Assembly: GCA_013041785.1 (NCBI GenBank)
Contig: JABDRK010000059.1
Location: 1-7,140 of the forward strand
Reading direction: 5' to 3'
Origin: Eudoraea sp.
GTDB taxonomy: Bacteria; Bacteroidota; Bacteroidia; Flavobacteriales; Flavobacteriaceae
Length of the DNA stretch: 7,140 bases
This document shows, in pieces, positions 1 to 6,106 of the stretch. The notes below the pieces were generated by a model, which saw only the letters and a list, made by a program, of their open reading frames with translations, was not told where the DNA came from and searched no databases. Numbering within the stretch: position 1 is the first letter of the stretch; every line of letters begins with the position of its first letter. Position numbers and translations under genes: made by a program.

Positions 1-1
1 G

Positions 2-202
2 GGAACCCCTGTGGGTAACGCCGGTGAGATAAACCTGAATTTGAGCGAAGGTGCCGTGGTTAACCATTCCCGTTTTGGAAAGGGTACGGTTATAAAAATT
101 GAAGGTAAGGGGGAAGACAAGAAAGCCGAGGTAAAGTTTGAACGCGGGGATGTAAAAAAATTGCTTTTGCGATTTGCCAAACTGGAAGTGTTGCAGAAAT
201 AA
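2..202 (+). CDS. uvrD: C-terminal fragment of UvrD/PcrA-type DNA helicase
   Basis: This is the tail of a superfamily 1A 3'-5' DNA helicase used in nucleotide excision and mismatch repair. The reading frame is open to the left edge of the window, so the helicase motor domains lie outside and the GTG at position 11 is not a real start. The visible 66 residues contain the small Tudor-like C-terminal domain of UvrD/PcrA: a glycine-rich EGAVVNHSRFGKGTVIKIEG segment, a short acidic-basic turn, a KVEF-like strand, and the closing LLRFAKLEVL strand. In the family this domain follows a flexible linker and mediates contacts with RNA polymerase or other partners. The low-complexity GNAGEINLN stretch before it fits that linker. 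The gene ends 111 bp before the next plus-strand gene. The identification rests only on this domain, so another UvrD paralogue (for example a PcrA-like helicase) cannot be excluded. Confidence 0.82.
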   Translation, partial: GTPVGNAGEINLNLSEGAVVNHSRFGKGTVIKIEGKGEDKKAEVKFERGDVKKLLLRFAKLEVLQK

Positions 203-313
203 CATACGATATTCGGACAACAGCTCTTATGAAAGGAGCCATCCATATTTTTAGGGAAAAATCGTAAATTGAGGTAAAGCGGTGAACGTAACAATTGTAC
301 CTTACAGACACTT

Positions 314-937
314 ATGGCAGCAGAATTTATTCGCATCTATGAAGAGAATCCCAACCCAAGGGCGATTGAAAAGGTAGTAAATGCCTTAAGAAAAGGCGGC
401 CTTGTGATCTACCCCACGGATACCGTTTATGGATTGGGTTGTGACATTACCAATTCCAAAGCTTTGCAGCGTCTCGCAAGAATCAAAGAGGTTAAACTGG
501 ATAAGGTAAACTGGTCTTTTGTATGTGCTGACCTGAGTAACCTTTCGGATTATGTGAAGCAGATAGATTCTACAACCTTCAAACTGTTAAAAAGGGCACT
601 GCCCGGACCATACACCTTTGTGCTTCCGGGAAACAGGAATCTTCCCAAGGATTTCAAGAAAAAGAAGACCGTGGGGATTCGGGTTCCGGATCACAAAACA
701 GCCCAGGAGCTGGTCAGGGTGCTGGGAAACCCCATTGTTTCCACATCAATTAAGGATGAAGATGATTTGCTGGAATACACCACCGATCCGGAATTGATCT
801 ATGAGAAATGGAAGGATCTTGTGGATGTGGTGGTGAATGGCGGATATGGTGGTAATATCCCTTCTACGATAATCGACCTTTCTTCCGGTGAAGCCGAAAT
901 ACTTCGTGAGGGCAAGGGTTCACTGGATATTTTGTAA
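314..937 (+). CDS. yciO: Sua5/YciO/YrdC-family protein, YciO-like
   Basis: This 207-residue protein has the double-stranded-RNA-binding-like fold of the Sua5/YciO/YrdC family, whose TsaC/Sua5 members make threonylcarbamoyl-AMP for the t6A modification of tRNA. Visible family features are the GGLVIYPTDTVYGLGCD nucleotide-binding segment (residues 28-44), PGPYTFVLPG (97-106), VGIRVPDH (120-127), and a closing NGGYGG...PSTIIDLS...REG block (175-200). Start and length match E. coli YciO (about 206 residues), and the N terminus (IRIYEENPNPRAI) aligns with it, which supports the ATG at 314. Two signatures expected in TsaC are altered: the KxR motif reads K58-E-V60, and the SAN motif after STS reads I146-K147. 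YciO of E. coli shows the same kind of loss. A general annotation would be L-threonylcarbamoyladenylate synthase, but I infer that this copy may not be the housekeeping TsaC. It follows uvrD and is closed by a terminator hairpin. Confidence 0.85.
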   Translation: MAAEFIRIYEENPNPRAIEKVVNALRKGGLVIYPTDTVYGLGCDITNSKALQRLARIKEVKLDKVNWSFVCADLSNLSDYVKQIDSTTFKLLKRALPGPYTFVLPGNRNLPKDFKKKKTVGIRVPDHKTAQELVRVLGNPIVSTSIKDEDDLLEYTTDPELIYEKWKDLVDVVVNGGYGGNIPSTIIDLSSGEAEILREGKGSLDIL

Positions 938-938
938 C

Positions 939-970
939 AAAAAAACCGCAGCAAATAGCCGCGGTTTTAT
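939..970. terminator. Bidirectional intrinsic terminator between convergent genes
   Basis: AAAACCGC at 942-949 pairs with GCGGTTTT at 961-968 (8 bp). After an A-C mismatch the stem adds 2 bp (951-952 with 958-959) around a 5-base loop. Seven A residues at 939-945 precede the stem and give a seven-U tail for minus-strand transcripts, while TTTTAT follows it on the plus strand. The element lies immediately after the yciO stop and 18 bp beyond the stop of the convergent ompA gene, so it can end both transcripts; the U tail looks stronger for the minus strand. Confidence 0.85.
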
Positions 971-988
971 AAGTTATAGGGAATGCTA

Positions 989-1855
989 TTAGTCGTTGAT
1001 AGCAGGGTCTTTCATACCTTCTTCAATCATTGAATAGAATTGATCAAGCTTCGGTAATACAACGATTCGTGTCCTTCGGTTTTTGGCCCGGTTGGTGGCA
1101 GAGTCGTTGTCGGTTAACGGAATATAATAACTTCTTCCAGCCGCAGTCATACGGGCAGGATCCACCTTAAAATCGTTCTGTAGGATTCGAACCACTGAAG
1201 TAGCTCTTTTCGCACTGAGGTCCCAGTTGTCCAGAAGTACACCGCTTCGGTAAGGCACATTGTCTGTATGTCCCTCTACCATAAATTCAAAATCAGGTTT
1301 GTTGTTCACTACCTGGGCTACCTTTCCAAGGACTTGCTTGGCTGCGTTGGTAACTGTGTAACTTCCGCTTCTGAACAACAATTTGTCTGAGATAGAAACG
1401 AATACTACTCCTTTTTCTACGCTGATTTCAATGTCTTCATCATCCAGGTTGCCCAAAACACCTTTGAGGCTTTGCACCAAGGCAAGGTTAACAGAATCAC
1501 GCCGGGTAATGGCATCCTGTAATTTACGGATGGTAAGGTCTTTTTCCTGTAAGCTTTCAAGAGACTTCTCAAGGTTCTCAGCTCCTTTTGTAGTTAAGGT
1601 GGTGAGGTCGCCCATATTGTTGATGAGTTCCTGATTGTTCGCTTTCAGGAAGGCATTCTGGTCTTCGAGTGTTTGCAGTCGTGCTGTAGCTGTCGCTTTT
1701 TCTTCAAGACAGCTATTTAATTTGACAGTTGCCGAGTTAAGTAGATCTTGTGTTTCTTTTTGCTTGGTCTCTAACTCTGCGTATTTTTTCTGTGAAACAC
1801 AGGATGAAAGTAAAACCAACACCCCCATGCTTCCTAATACTAATAGTCTTTTCAT
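989..1855 (-). CDS. OmpA-family peptidoglycan-binding lipoprotein
   Basis: This is a predicted outer-membrane or periplasmic lipoprotein that tethers the envelope to peptidoglycan. The ATG at 1855 gives a 288-residue protein starting MKRLLVLG with a hydrophobic signal peptide and an LSSC lipobox, lipidated Cys at residue 19. The longer frame to 1864 would use a TTG and add only three residues, so I reject it. Residues about 24-135 are polar and heptad-like, rich in Leu, Glu, Lys and Gln, consistent with a coiled-coil spacer. The OmpA/MotB C-terminal domain spans about 145-268, with LLFRSGSYTV, VEGHTDNVPY, LSAKRA and NRRTRIVV. The Asp of HTDN (D198) and the Arg of SAKRA (R217) match the diaminopimelate-binding pair known from OmpA family structures. 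No N-terminal beta-barrel is present, so this is the lipoprotein class rather than a porin-type OmpA. It is transcribed from its own promoter and terminates at the hairpin at 939-970. Confidence 0.9.
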   Translation of the reverse strand: MKRLLVLGSMGVLVLLSSCVSQKKYAELETKQKETQDLLNSATVKLNSCLEEKATATARLQTLEDQNAFLKANNQELINNMGDLTTLTTKGAENLEKSLESLQEKDLTIRKLQDAITRRDSVNLALVQSLKGVLGNLDDEDIEISVEKGVVFVSISDKLLFRSGSYTVTNAAKQVLGKVAQVVNNKPDFEFMVEGHTDNVPYRSGVLLDNWDLSAKRATSVVRILQNDFKVDPARMTAAGRSYYIPLTDNDSATNRAKNRRTRIVVLPKLDQFYSMIEEGMKDPAIND

Positions 1856-1914
1856 AATGTACAAATGCTTAGATTTTATAAGTGATAAAATGAAACCTTG
1901 ATAATTGTTATTAA

Positions 1915-1954
1915 CAAAATTATGGAATCGCCTTCCGCCGATTATTCAAAATTA
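1915..1954 (-). promoter_or_regulatory. Candidate Bacteroidota-type promoter for the OmpA lipoprotein
   Basis: Read on the minus strand, TAATTTTG at 1922-1915 is an exact match to the Bacteroidota -7 consensus TAnnTTTG. An identical TAATTTTG lies 32 bp upstream (1954-1947); its TTG is 24 bp from the first box, slightly longer than the usual spacing of the -33 TTG element. The predicted start would fall near 1908, leaving an AT-rich leader of about 50 nt to the ATG at 1855. No Shine-Dalgarno sequence is visible in that leader. The upstream copy could alternatively act as a second -7 box. Confidence 0.5.
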
Positions 1955-1955
1955 G

Positions 1956-2957
1956 TTAATGTTTTACTAAATCATCAAATCTCCTAAGGTTATTTACGTA
2001 ATAAGACCATACTATGGATTTTGTTTCATAGTACTTTGATACAAAATCTGTTTTTTCCCGTTTTTTATACATTTTACGGAACTGCCTGTAAAAGCTTAAA
2101 TGTGCCCGTAAAATGGCAAAGCAGTGATTGAATTTTAGCTGCACAACAAACCTCAGTGCAGCAATTCCGTCAAGCACAAGTCTGCAGAGGATAATGGCAA
2201 AGGCCACTTTACGGGGCAAGTTCTTGGTGATTGAGAACAGAGAATTTCGAAAATTCAGATAGGTCTTTTTGGGGTTCATGTTACTCAGGGTGGATCCTCC
2301 CAGGTGAAAGACGTGTGAATCGGGTACATAATACACTTTATACCCCTTGTTGTGCGCTCGCCAACAGAGGTCAACCTCTTCCTGATGGGCAAAATAATCC
2401 TCATCAAAACCACCCAATTCTTCAAACACTTCCCGACGGATAAACATACAGGCGCCGGTAGCCCAAAAAATTTCTGTAGGTTGGTTGTACTGGCCCTCAT
2501 CTCTTTCCAGAGATTGAAAGATACGCCCCCTACAAAAGGGATATCCCAATTGATCCAGGAATCCTCCGGCAGCACCGGCATATTCAAAATAATCCCTTTT
2601 AAGGAGATCCAGGATTTTTGGCTGTATTATGGCAATCTCAGGATTTTCTTTAAACGTACGTATTATCGCCTCCAGCCAATTCGGGCTTACTTCCACATCC
2701 GAATTTAATAAGCAGTAGATATCTGCCTCTATGGACTTTAAAGCCTCATTGTACCCCTTGGCAAATCCCCAATTCTCAGGGTTCTGAATCAGGGTTACCT
2801 GAGGAAAATGTTCCTGCAAATAGGCCACAGAATCATCCGTAGAAGCATTGTCGGCAACACAAACCTGCGCACCTTCCGAATACTGCAACACTCCGGGTAG
2901 GTAGCGTTCCAGCAGTGTTTGTCCATTCCAGTTTAGTATTACAATTGCCAGCTTCAA
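1956..2957 (-). CDS. Family 2 glycosyltransferase (rhamnosyltransferase-like)
   Basis: This 333-residue protein is a GT-A fold, inverting, nucleotide-sugar-dependent glycosyltransferase, most similar in layout to the WbbL-type enzymes that extend cell-surface polysaccharides. Visible motifs are VILNWNG (6-12), the nucleotide-binding VADNASTDD (34-42), LNSDVEV with the metal-binding Asp (84-90), WATGACMFIRREVFEELGGFDEDYF (from 165), and the EEVDLCWRAH catalytic region (193-202), followed by HVFHLGGST. A hydrophobic segment near 250-272 and a basic tail (295-303) suggest association with the inner membrane. The start codon is TTG: the MKLAIVILNWNG start is typical of the family, and no ATG or GTG lies between it and the in-frame stop of the preceding gene 12 bp upstream. 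Translation is probably coupled to that gene. The donor and acceptor cannot be told from sequence, and no polysaccharide cluster is visible around it. Confidence 0.88.
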   Translation of the reverse strand: MKLAIVILNWNGQTLLERYLPGVLQYSEGAQVCVADNASTDDSVAYLQEHFPQVTLIQNPENWGFAKGYNEALKSIEADIYCLLNSDVEVSPNWLEAIIRTFKENPEIAIIQPKILDLLKRDYFEYAGAAGGFLDQLGYPFCRGRIFQSLERDEGQYNQPTEIFWATGACMFIRREVFEELGGFDEDYFAHQEEVDLCWRAHNKGYKVYYVPDSHVFHLGGSTLSNMNPKKTYLNFRNSLFSITKNLPRKVAFAIILCRLVLDGIAALRFVVQLKFNHCFAILRAHLSFYRQFRKMYKKREKTDFVSKYYETKSIVWSYYVNNLRRFDDLVKH

Positions 2958-2969
2958 AACGGTTGCAAA

Positions 2970-3416
2970 TTAACGGCTAAAATCAGGAACTTGAGTTAAA
3001 AAAGCATATTTTTCTTCTATAGGATCCATCTGACAACAGTAGATTTCCAAACCATTGGTCACCAGCAAAAACCGCGCTTTCAAAGCCATATTGTATCGTG
3101 CTATCTGATCAAATGTCGCCTGGGTAATTGGTATTTTTGGAGCCTTGCATTCTACTAACAAGACAATCTCACCCTGGGGTGAAAAGACTACAAGGTCGTA
3201 TCGTTTATTAATGCCATGCATGCGGATAGTTTTCTCAACATTGATCAGGCTCATGGGATATCCTTTATCATGCAGGAGATATTGAATGACATGTTGCCTT
3301 ACCCATTCTTCGGGTTGTAAAACCACGAATTTTTTACGAATTACGTCAAAGATATAGCGTGTATTTTCCCTACTTTTAAATCGGAAATTATATTGGGGAA
3401 ATCCTAAGGGCTGCAT
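2970..3416 (-). CDS. Small HsdR N-terminal-domain protein (PD-(D/E)xK fold)
   Basis: This 148-residue protein matches the N-terminal nuclease domain of type I restriction enzyme R subunits (HSDR_N_2 type), but nothing else of HsdR is present: there is no helicase and no modification or specificity gene nearby. The nuclease-fold core is recognisable: E37 in the PEEWVRQ helix, D74 in RYDLVVF, E89 and K91 in LLVECKAPK, and a QxxRY-like motif at 104-108 (QIARY), followed by the LLVTNGLEIYC strand. All residues of a metal-dependent PD-(D/E)xK site are therefore kept, and activity is possible. It starts 27 bp from divergent holA and is followed 12 bp later by the glycosyltransferase in the same frame. 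I recall similar short proteins beside holA in other Bacteroidota, which would argue for a housekeeping role in DNA metabolism rather than restriction; this is not shown by the sequence itself. Confidence 0.82.
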   Translation of the reverse strand: MQPLGFPQYNFRFKSRENTRYIFDVIRKKFVVLQPEEWVRQHVIQYLLHDKGYPMSLINVEKTIRMHGINKRYDLVVFSPQGEIVLLVECKAPKIPITQATFDQIARYNMALKARFLLVTNGLEIYCCQMDPIEEKYAFLTQVPDFSR

Positions 3417-3443
3417 ACTTGCAAAAGTGAGGAAAATTTTCGG

Positions 3444-4448
3444 ATGGATGAAGTAAAATACATTGTGGAGGAGATCAAGAAAGGGAATCCCAGGCCCCTA
3501 TATTTCCTGATGGGAGAAGAGCCCTATTATATTGATCGAATTGCCAATTTCATTGCAGATACGGTGCTGACCGAAGCTGAAAAGGGATTCAATCAAATTG
3601 TCTTATACGGAAAGGAAGTTTCCATCGAAGATATCCTGACCCAGGCAAAAAGATATCCAATGATGTCTGAGCGACAGGTGGTCATTATAAAGGAGGCACA
3701 ACAACTGTCCAGAAGCATAGAACAATTGGTTAACTATGTTGAAAATCCCCAGCCTTCCACGGTGCTGGTAATCTGTTACAAATACAAGAAACTCGACAAA
3801 CGAAAGAAACTGTATAAATCACTGCTTTCAGCTAACGCAGTCCTTTTTGAGAGTAAGAAACTTTATGAGAATCAGGTAACAGAATGGATTCGCAAAATAT
3901 TAAAAGGGCAGGGGTACACCATTTCACATAAAGCAGCAGTATTGTTGGTGGAGTTTCTGGGAACGGACCTTAGCAGAATTAATAATGAACTGGAAAAGTT
4001 AAAACTTGTGCTCCCAAAGAATACACAAATTACGCCGGAGCACATTGAACAACATATTGGTATTAGCAAGGACTATAACAATTTTGAATTAAAAAAGGCG
4101 ATAGGAGAAAAAGATGTAAAAAAGGCTACCCAGATTATTAACTATTTCATCAGGAACCCCAAGGATAACCCATTTGTAGTTACTGTAACTTTATTGAACA
4201 CATTTTTTTCTCAATTGCTTCAATACCATGGCTTAAAAGACCATTCTCCAAAAAACGTAGCCAGTGCTTTGCGAATTAATCCATATTTCGTTGGGGAATT
4301 TCAAACAGCTGCGCGTAACTATCCCATGAAGAGAGCCAGCCAGATTATAGCCATACTGAGGGAACTCGACTTAAAGGGCAAAGGTGTTGGGGCAAGCAAC
4401 CTGCCCCATAGTGAATTATTAAAGGAGCTGCTTGCCAAGATCTTATAG
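3444..4448 (+). CDS. holA: DNA polymerase III delta subunit
   Basis: HolA is the clamp-loader subunit that opens the beta sliding clamp during DNA replication. The 334-residue length is normal. The N-terminal AAA+-like domain shows PLYFLMGEEPYYIDRIANFI (18-37), the degenerate P-loop area typical of delta, which does not hydrolyse ATP. This is followed by the AKRYPMMSERQVVIIKEAQ block (68-86, the region that contacts the clamp), the STVLVICYKYKKLDKRKKLYK stretch, and the lid segment GTDLSRINNELEKL (173-186). The collar domain fills residues 215-334, ending HSELLKELLAKIL. A GAGG at 3429-3432, 11 nt before the ATG, may be a weak ribosome binding site. The gene is divergent from the HsdR_N protein with only 27 bp between starts, so its promoter must overlap that gene's coding sequence. 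Its stop overlaps the stop of the convergent DoxX gene. Confidence 0.93.
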   Translation: MDEVKYIVEEIKKGNPRPLYFLMGEEPYYIDRIANFIADTVLTEAEKGFNQIVLYGKEVSIEDILTQAKRYPMMSERQVVIIKEAQQLSRSIEQLVNYVENPQPSTVLVICYKYKKLDKRKKLYKSLLSANAVLFESKKLYENQVTEWIRKILKGQGYTISHKAAVLLVEFLGTDLSRINNELEKLKLVLPKNTQITPEHIEQHIGISKDYNNFELKKAIGEKDVKKATQIINYFIRNPKDNPFVVTVTLLNTFFSQLLQYHGLKDHSPKNVASALRINPYFVGEFQTAARNYPMKRASQIIAILRELDLKGKGVGASNLPHSELLKELLAKIL

Positions 4449-4826
4449 GGCCGTTTTATCGACGCTGTATTTTCCGGGACCAATTAGGGCAATTGCCAGG
4501 AATACTACAAAATAAACTAAAGCCAGTTCTTTATCCGAAAAAGGATCCGCCCGGTGATGAATGAAACCGGCAACTCCCATTGTGACAGCCGTAATCGCGG
4601 CAGCCCAGCGCGTTTTGAATCCAATAATTATAAAAATGGGACAAACGAATTCCCCGATAACAGTCAGGAATAAAGAGGGTGTTTCTCCAAGTCCTACGGG
4701 ATTGGCAAACTGGAAGTCCGAGTTTAATAGTTTTTGAAGTTTTGAAAAGCCATGAACCATCATCATGGCGGAGGCAAAAATGCGCAAAAGCGCAATGCCA
4801 ATATTTATCCTTAGCTTTTTAGACAT
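4443..4826 (-). CDS. DoxX-family membrane protein
   Basis: This 127-residue integral membrane protein has the four-helix layout of the DoxX family, with hydrophobic segments at about 8-26, 51-70, 73-91 and 100-116. Family marks are LLRIFASAMMMVHGFSKL in the first helix, a GEF..P.FIIIGFKTRWAA turn between helices 2 and 3, FIHHRADPF before helix 4, and the closing GPGKYSVD. DoxX proteins are named after a thiosulfate:quinone oxidoreductase subunit of Acidianus, but most bacterial members are uncharacterised and some are linked to oxidative stress or respiratory quinones. The gene lies 27 bp after the phospho-lyase gene on the same strand and is probably the last gene of that transcript. An in-frame TGA directly before the ATG fixes the start. 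Its stop region overlaps the end of holA by 6 bp and no terminator follows. Confidence 0.85.
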   Translation of the reverse strand: MSKKLRINIGIALLRIFASAMMMVHGFSKLQKLLNSDFQFANPVGLGETPSLFLTVIGEFVCPIFIIIGFKTRWAAAITAVTMGVAGFIHHRADPFSDKELALVYFVVFLAIALIGPGKYSVDKTAL

Positions 4827-4853
4827 TCATAACAAGATTGGTGCAGGGTAAAG

Positions 4854-6068
4854 TTACTTTTTTTTTGCCAAATCATAATTATCCTGTTCAAGAATGACTT
4901 TTATAGCCCTGCACAGCTGGTCGGCATCACGGTTGGCAAACGTTAGTGGAGGTTTAATTTTTAGAACTTGGTCGTATGGACCGTCCGTACTCACAAGAAT
5001 GTGCATGTGTCGGAGTTGGTTCTTAATTTCTTTGGCTATTTCAGTACCAGGACTACCATCCGCTGTCCTGATTTCCACACCGAGGAAAAGCCCGCTGCCG
5101 CGCACATCTGCTATCACAGGAAACTCCTTCTGAAGCGCTAATAATCTGTTTTTTAGATAATCCCCGACCATTCGGGCGTGCTCTTGTAAACCTTCATGCT
5201 GAATTACCTCAAGTACGGCTTCGGCTATGGCACATGAAACGGGATTGCCCCCGAAGGAACTGAAAAATTCTGGTCCACTTTCAAAACTTCTGGCAATAGC
5301 TTCAGTGGTTACCACCGCACCAATCGGATGTCCGTTCCCCATGGGTTTACCAAGGACAACGAGATCCGGTACAACCCCGTAGGCTTCAAATCCCCAGAAA
5401 TGCTCTCCGAGTCGACCAAATCCTACCTGGGTCTCATCACTAATACAAACACCTCCCTGTTTTCTGATTTCCTGATAAATACTACGCAGATATCCTTTAG
5501 GCAGCGGCACTTGTCCACCACACCCAACGATGGGTTCGGCAATAAATGCAGCTACCTTGTGTTCTTCAGGGACCAAAAGCCTAAGAGCCTCGTTTGCAAA
5601 ATAGGTCCCCGCTGTTCCGTCGTCGGTTAAATTTGATCCATATACCTGGGGAAGAGGGAGTTGGATTACATTAGGGTCCTTGCCGCCGCCGCCGTCTGCG
5701 GCATATTTATAGTGACTTACCCGGATTCCGGTTTGTGTATTTCCATGGTATCCATGCTCCAATACGGCAATTTTTTCCTTAGCTGCATGACATTTAGCCA
5801 ATCTAAGGGCTAAATCACTGGCAGCACTCCCGGAATTTACCAGGAACACTTTGTTGAGTTCCCTGGGAAAAGTCTCCAGAAGTCTTTCTGAATAGGACAA
5901 TATCTCTTCATATAGATATCGGGTATTTGTGTTTAGGCGCGCCATAGTGCGCTGACCCGCTCTTACCACAGAGGGATGACAGTGTCCCACAATCATAATA
6001 TTGTTATACGCATCCAGGTAGGTATTCCCTTCTGTATCATACATATATTGAAATGCCGAGCGATACAT
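4854..6068 (-). CDS. Class III PLP enzyme, phosphoethanolamine/phosphohydroxylysine phospho-lyase-like
   Basis: The protein belongs to the class III aminotransferase fold and closely resembles the AGXT2L branch (ETNPPL and PHYKPL), which eliminates phosphate and ammonia from a phosphorylated amino alcohol rather than transaminating. From the ATG at 6068 it has 404 residues. Motifs are [11 protein letters not shown] (22-32), LNTNTRYL (45-52), the PLP-phosphate loop VNSGSAASD (77-85), the stacking HGYHGN (105-110), [13 protein letters not shown] (174-186), the PLP-ring Asp in DETQVGFGR (211-219), the Schiff-base lysine K241 in [19 protein letters not shown], and [16 protein letters not shown] (360-375). 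The N terminus looks incomplete: in-frame sequence upstream of the ATG (6069-6125) encodes SLSLSYTDPIQ, which matches the start of homologues, yet has no ATG, GTG or TTG. That segment joins the kinase frame at an A8 tract, so the true product may be a kinase-lyase fusion. A plain aminotransferase activity remains possible. Confidence 0.85.
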   Translation of the reverse strand: MYRSAFQYMYDTEGNTYLDAYNNIMIVGHCHPSVVRAGQRTMARLNTNTRYLYEEILSYSERLLETFPRELNKVFLVNSGSAASDLALRLAKCHAAKEKIAVLEHGYHGNTQTGIRVSHYKYAADGGGGKDPNVIQLPLPQVYGSNLTDDGTAGTYFANEALRLLVPEEHKVAAFIAEPIVGCGGQVPLPKGYLRSIYQEIRKQGGVCISDETQVGFGRLGEHFWGFEAYGVVPDLVVLGKPMGNGHPIGAVVTTEAIARSFESGPEFFSSFGGNPVSCAIAEAVLEVIQHEGLQEHARMVGDYLKNRLLALQKEFPVIADVRGSGLFLGVEIRTADGSPGTEIAKEIKNQLRHMHILVSTDGPYDQVLKIKPPLTFANRDADQLCRAIKVILEQDNYDLAKKK

Positions 6069-6106
6069 TTGAATAGGGTCTGTATAACTGAGGGATAGGG
6101 ACTTGC

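Noticed and set aside
223..239. Small hairpin (GCTCTT/AGGAGC, 6 bp with one G-U) after the helicase gene, possible terminator
   Set aside because: The stem is weak and the nearest T run begins about eight bases after it, so it does not have the form of an intrinsic terminator.
229..267. Twelve-residue ORF (MKGAIHIFREKS) between uvrD and yciO as a leader peptide
   Set aside because: There is no ribosome binding site, codon bias or attenuator-like structure to support it; an ORF this short is expected by chance.
90..311. Minus-strand ORF of 73 codons spanning the uvrD end and the intergenic gap
   Set aside because: It lies mostly antisense to the clearly coding UvrD domain, and its sequence resembles no family I recognise.
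2352..2708. Plus-strand ORF of 118 codons inside the glycosyltransferase gene
   Set aside because: It is fully antisense to conserved glycosyltransferase motifs and has no recognisable domain.
2970..3416. Type I restriction-modification system
   Set aside because: Only the N-terminal HsdR domain is present; motor, modification and specificity genes are absent and the neighbours are housekeeping genes.
3422..3429. CACTTTTG on the minus strand as a -7 box for the HsdR_N gene
   Set aside because: It has one mismatch to TAnnTTTG, no TTG at the right distance, and would place transcription start at or inside the ATG; it is too weak to call.
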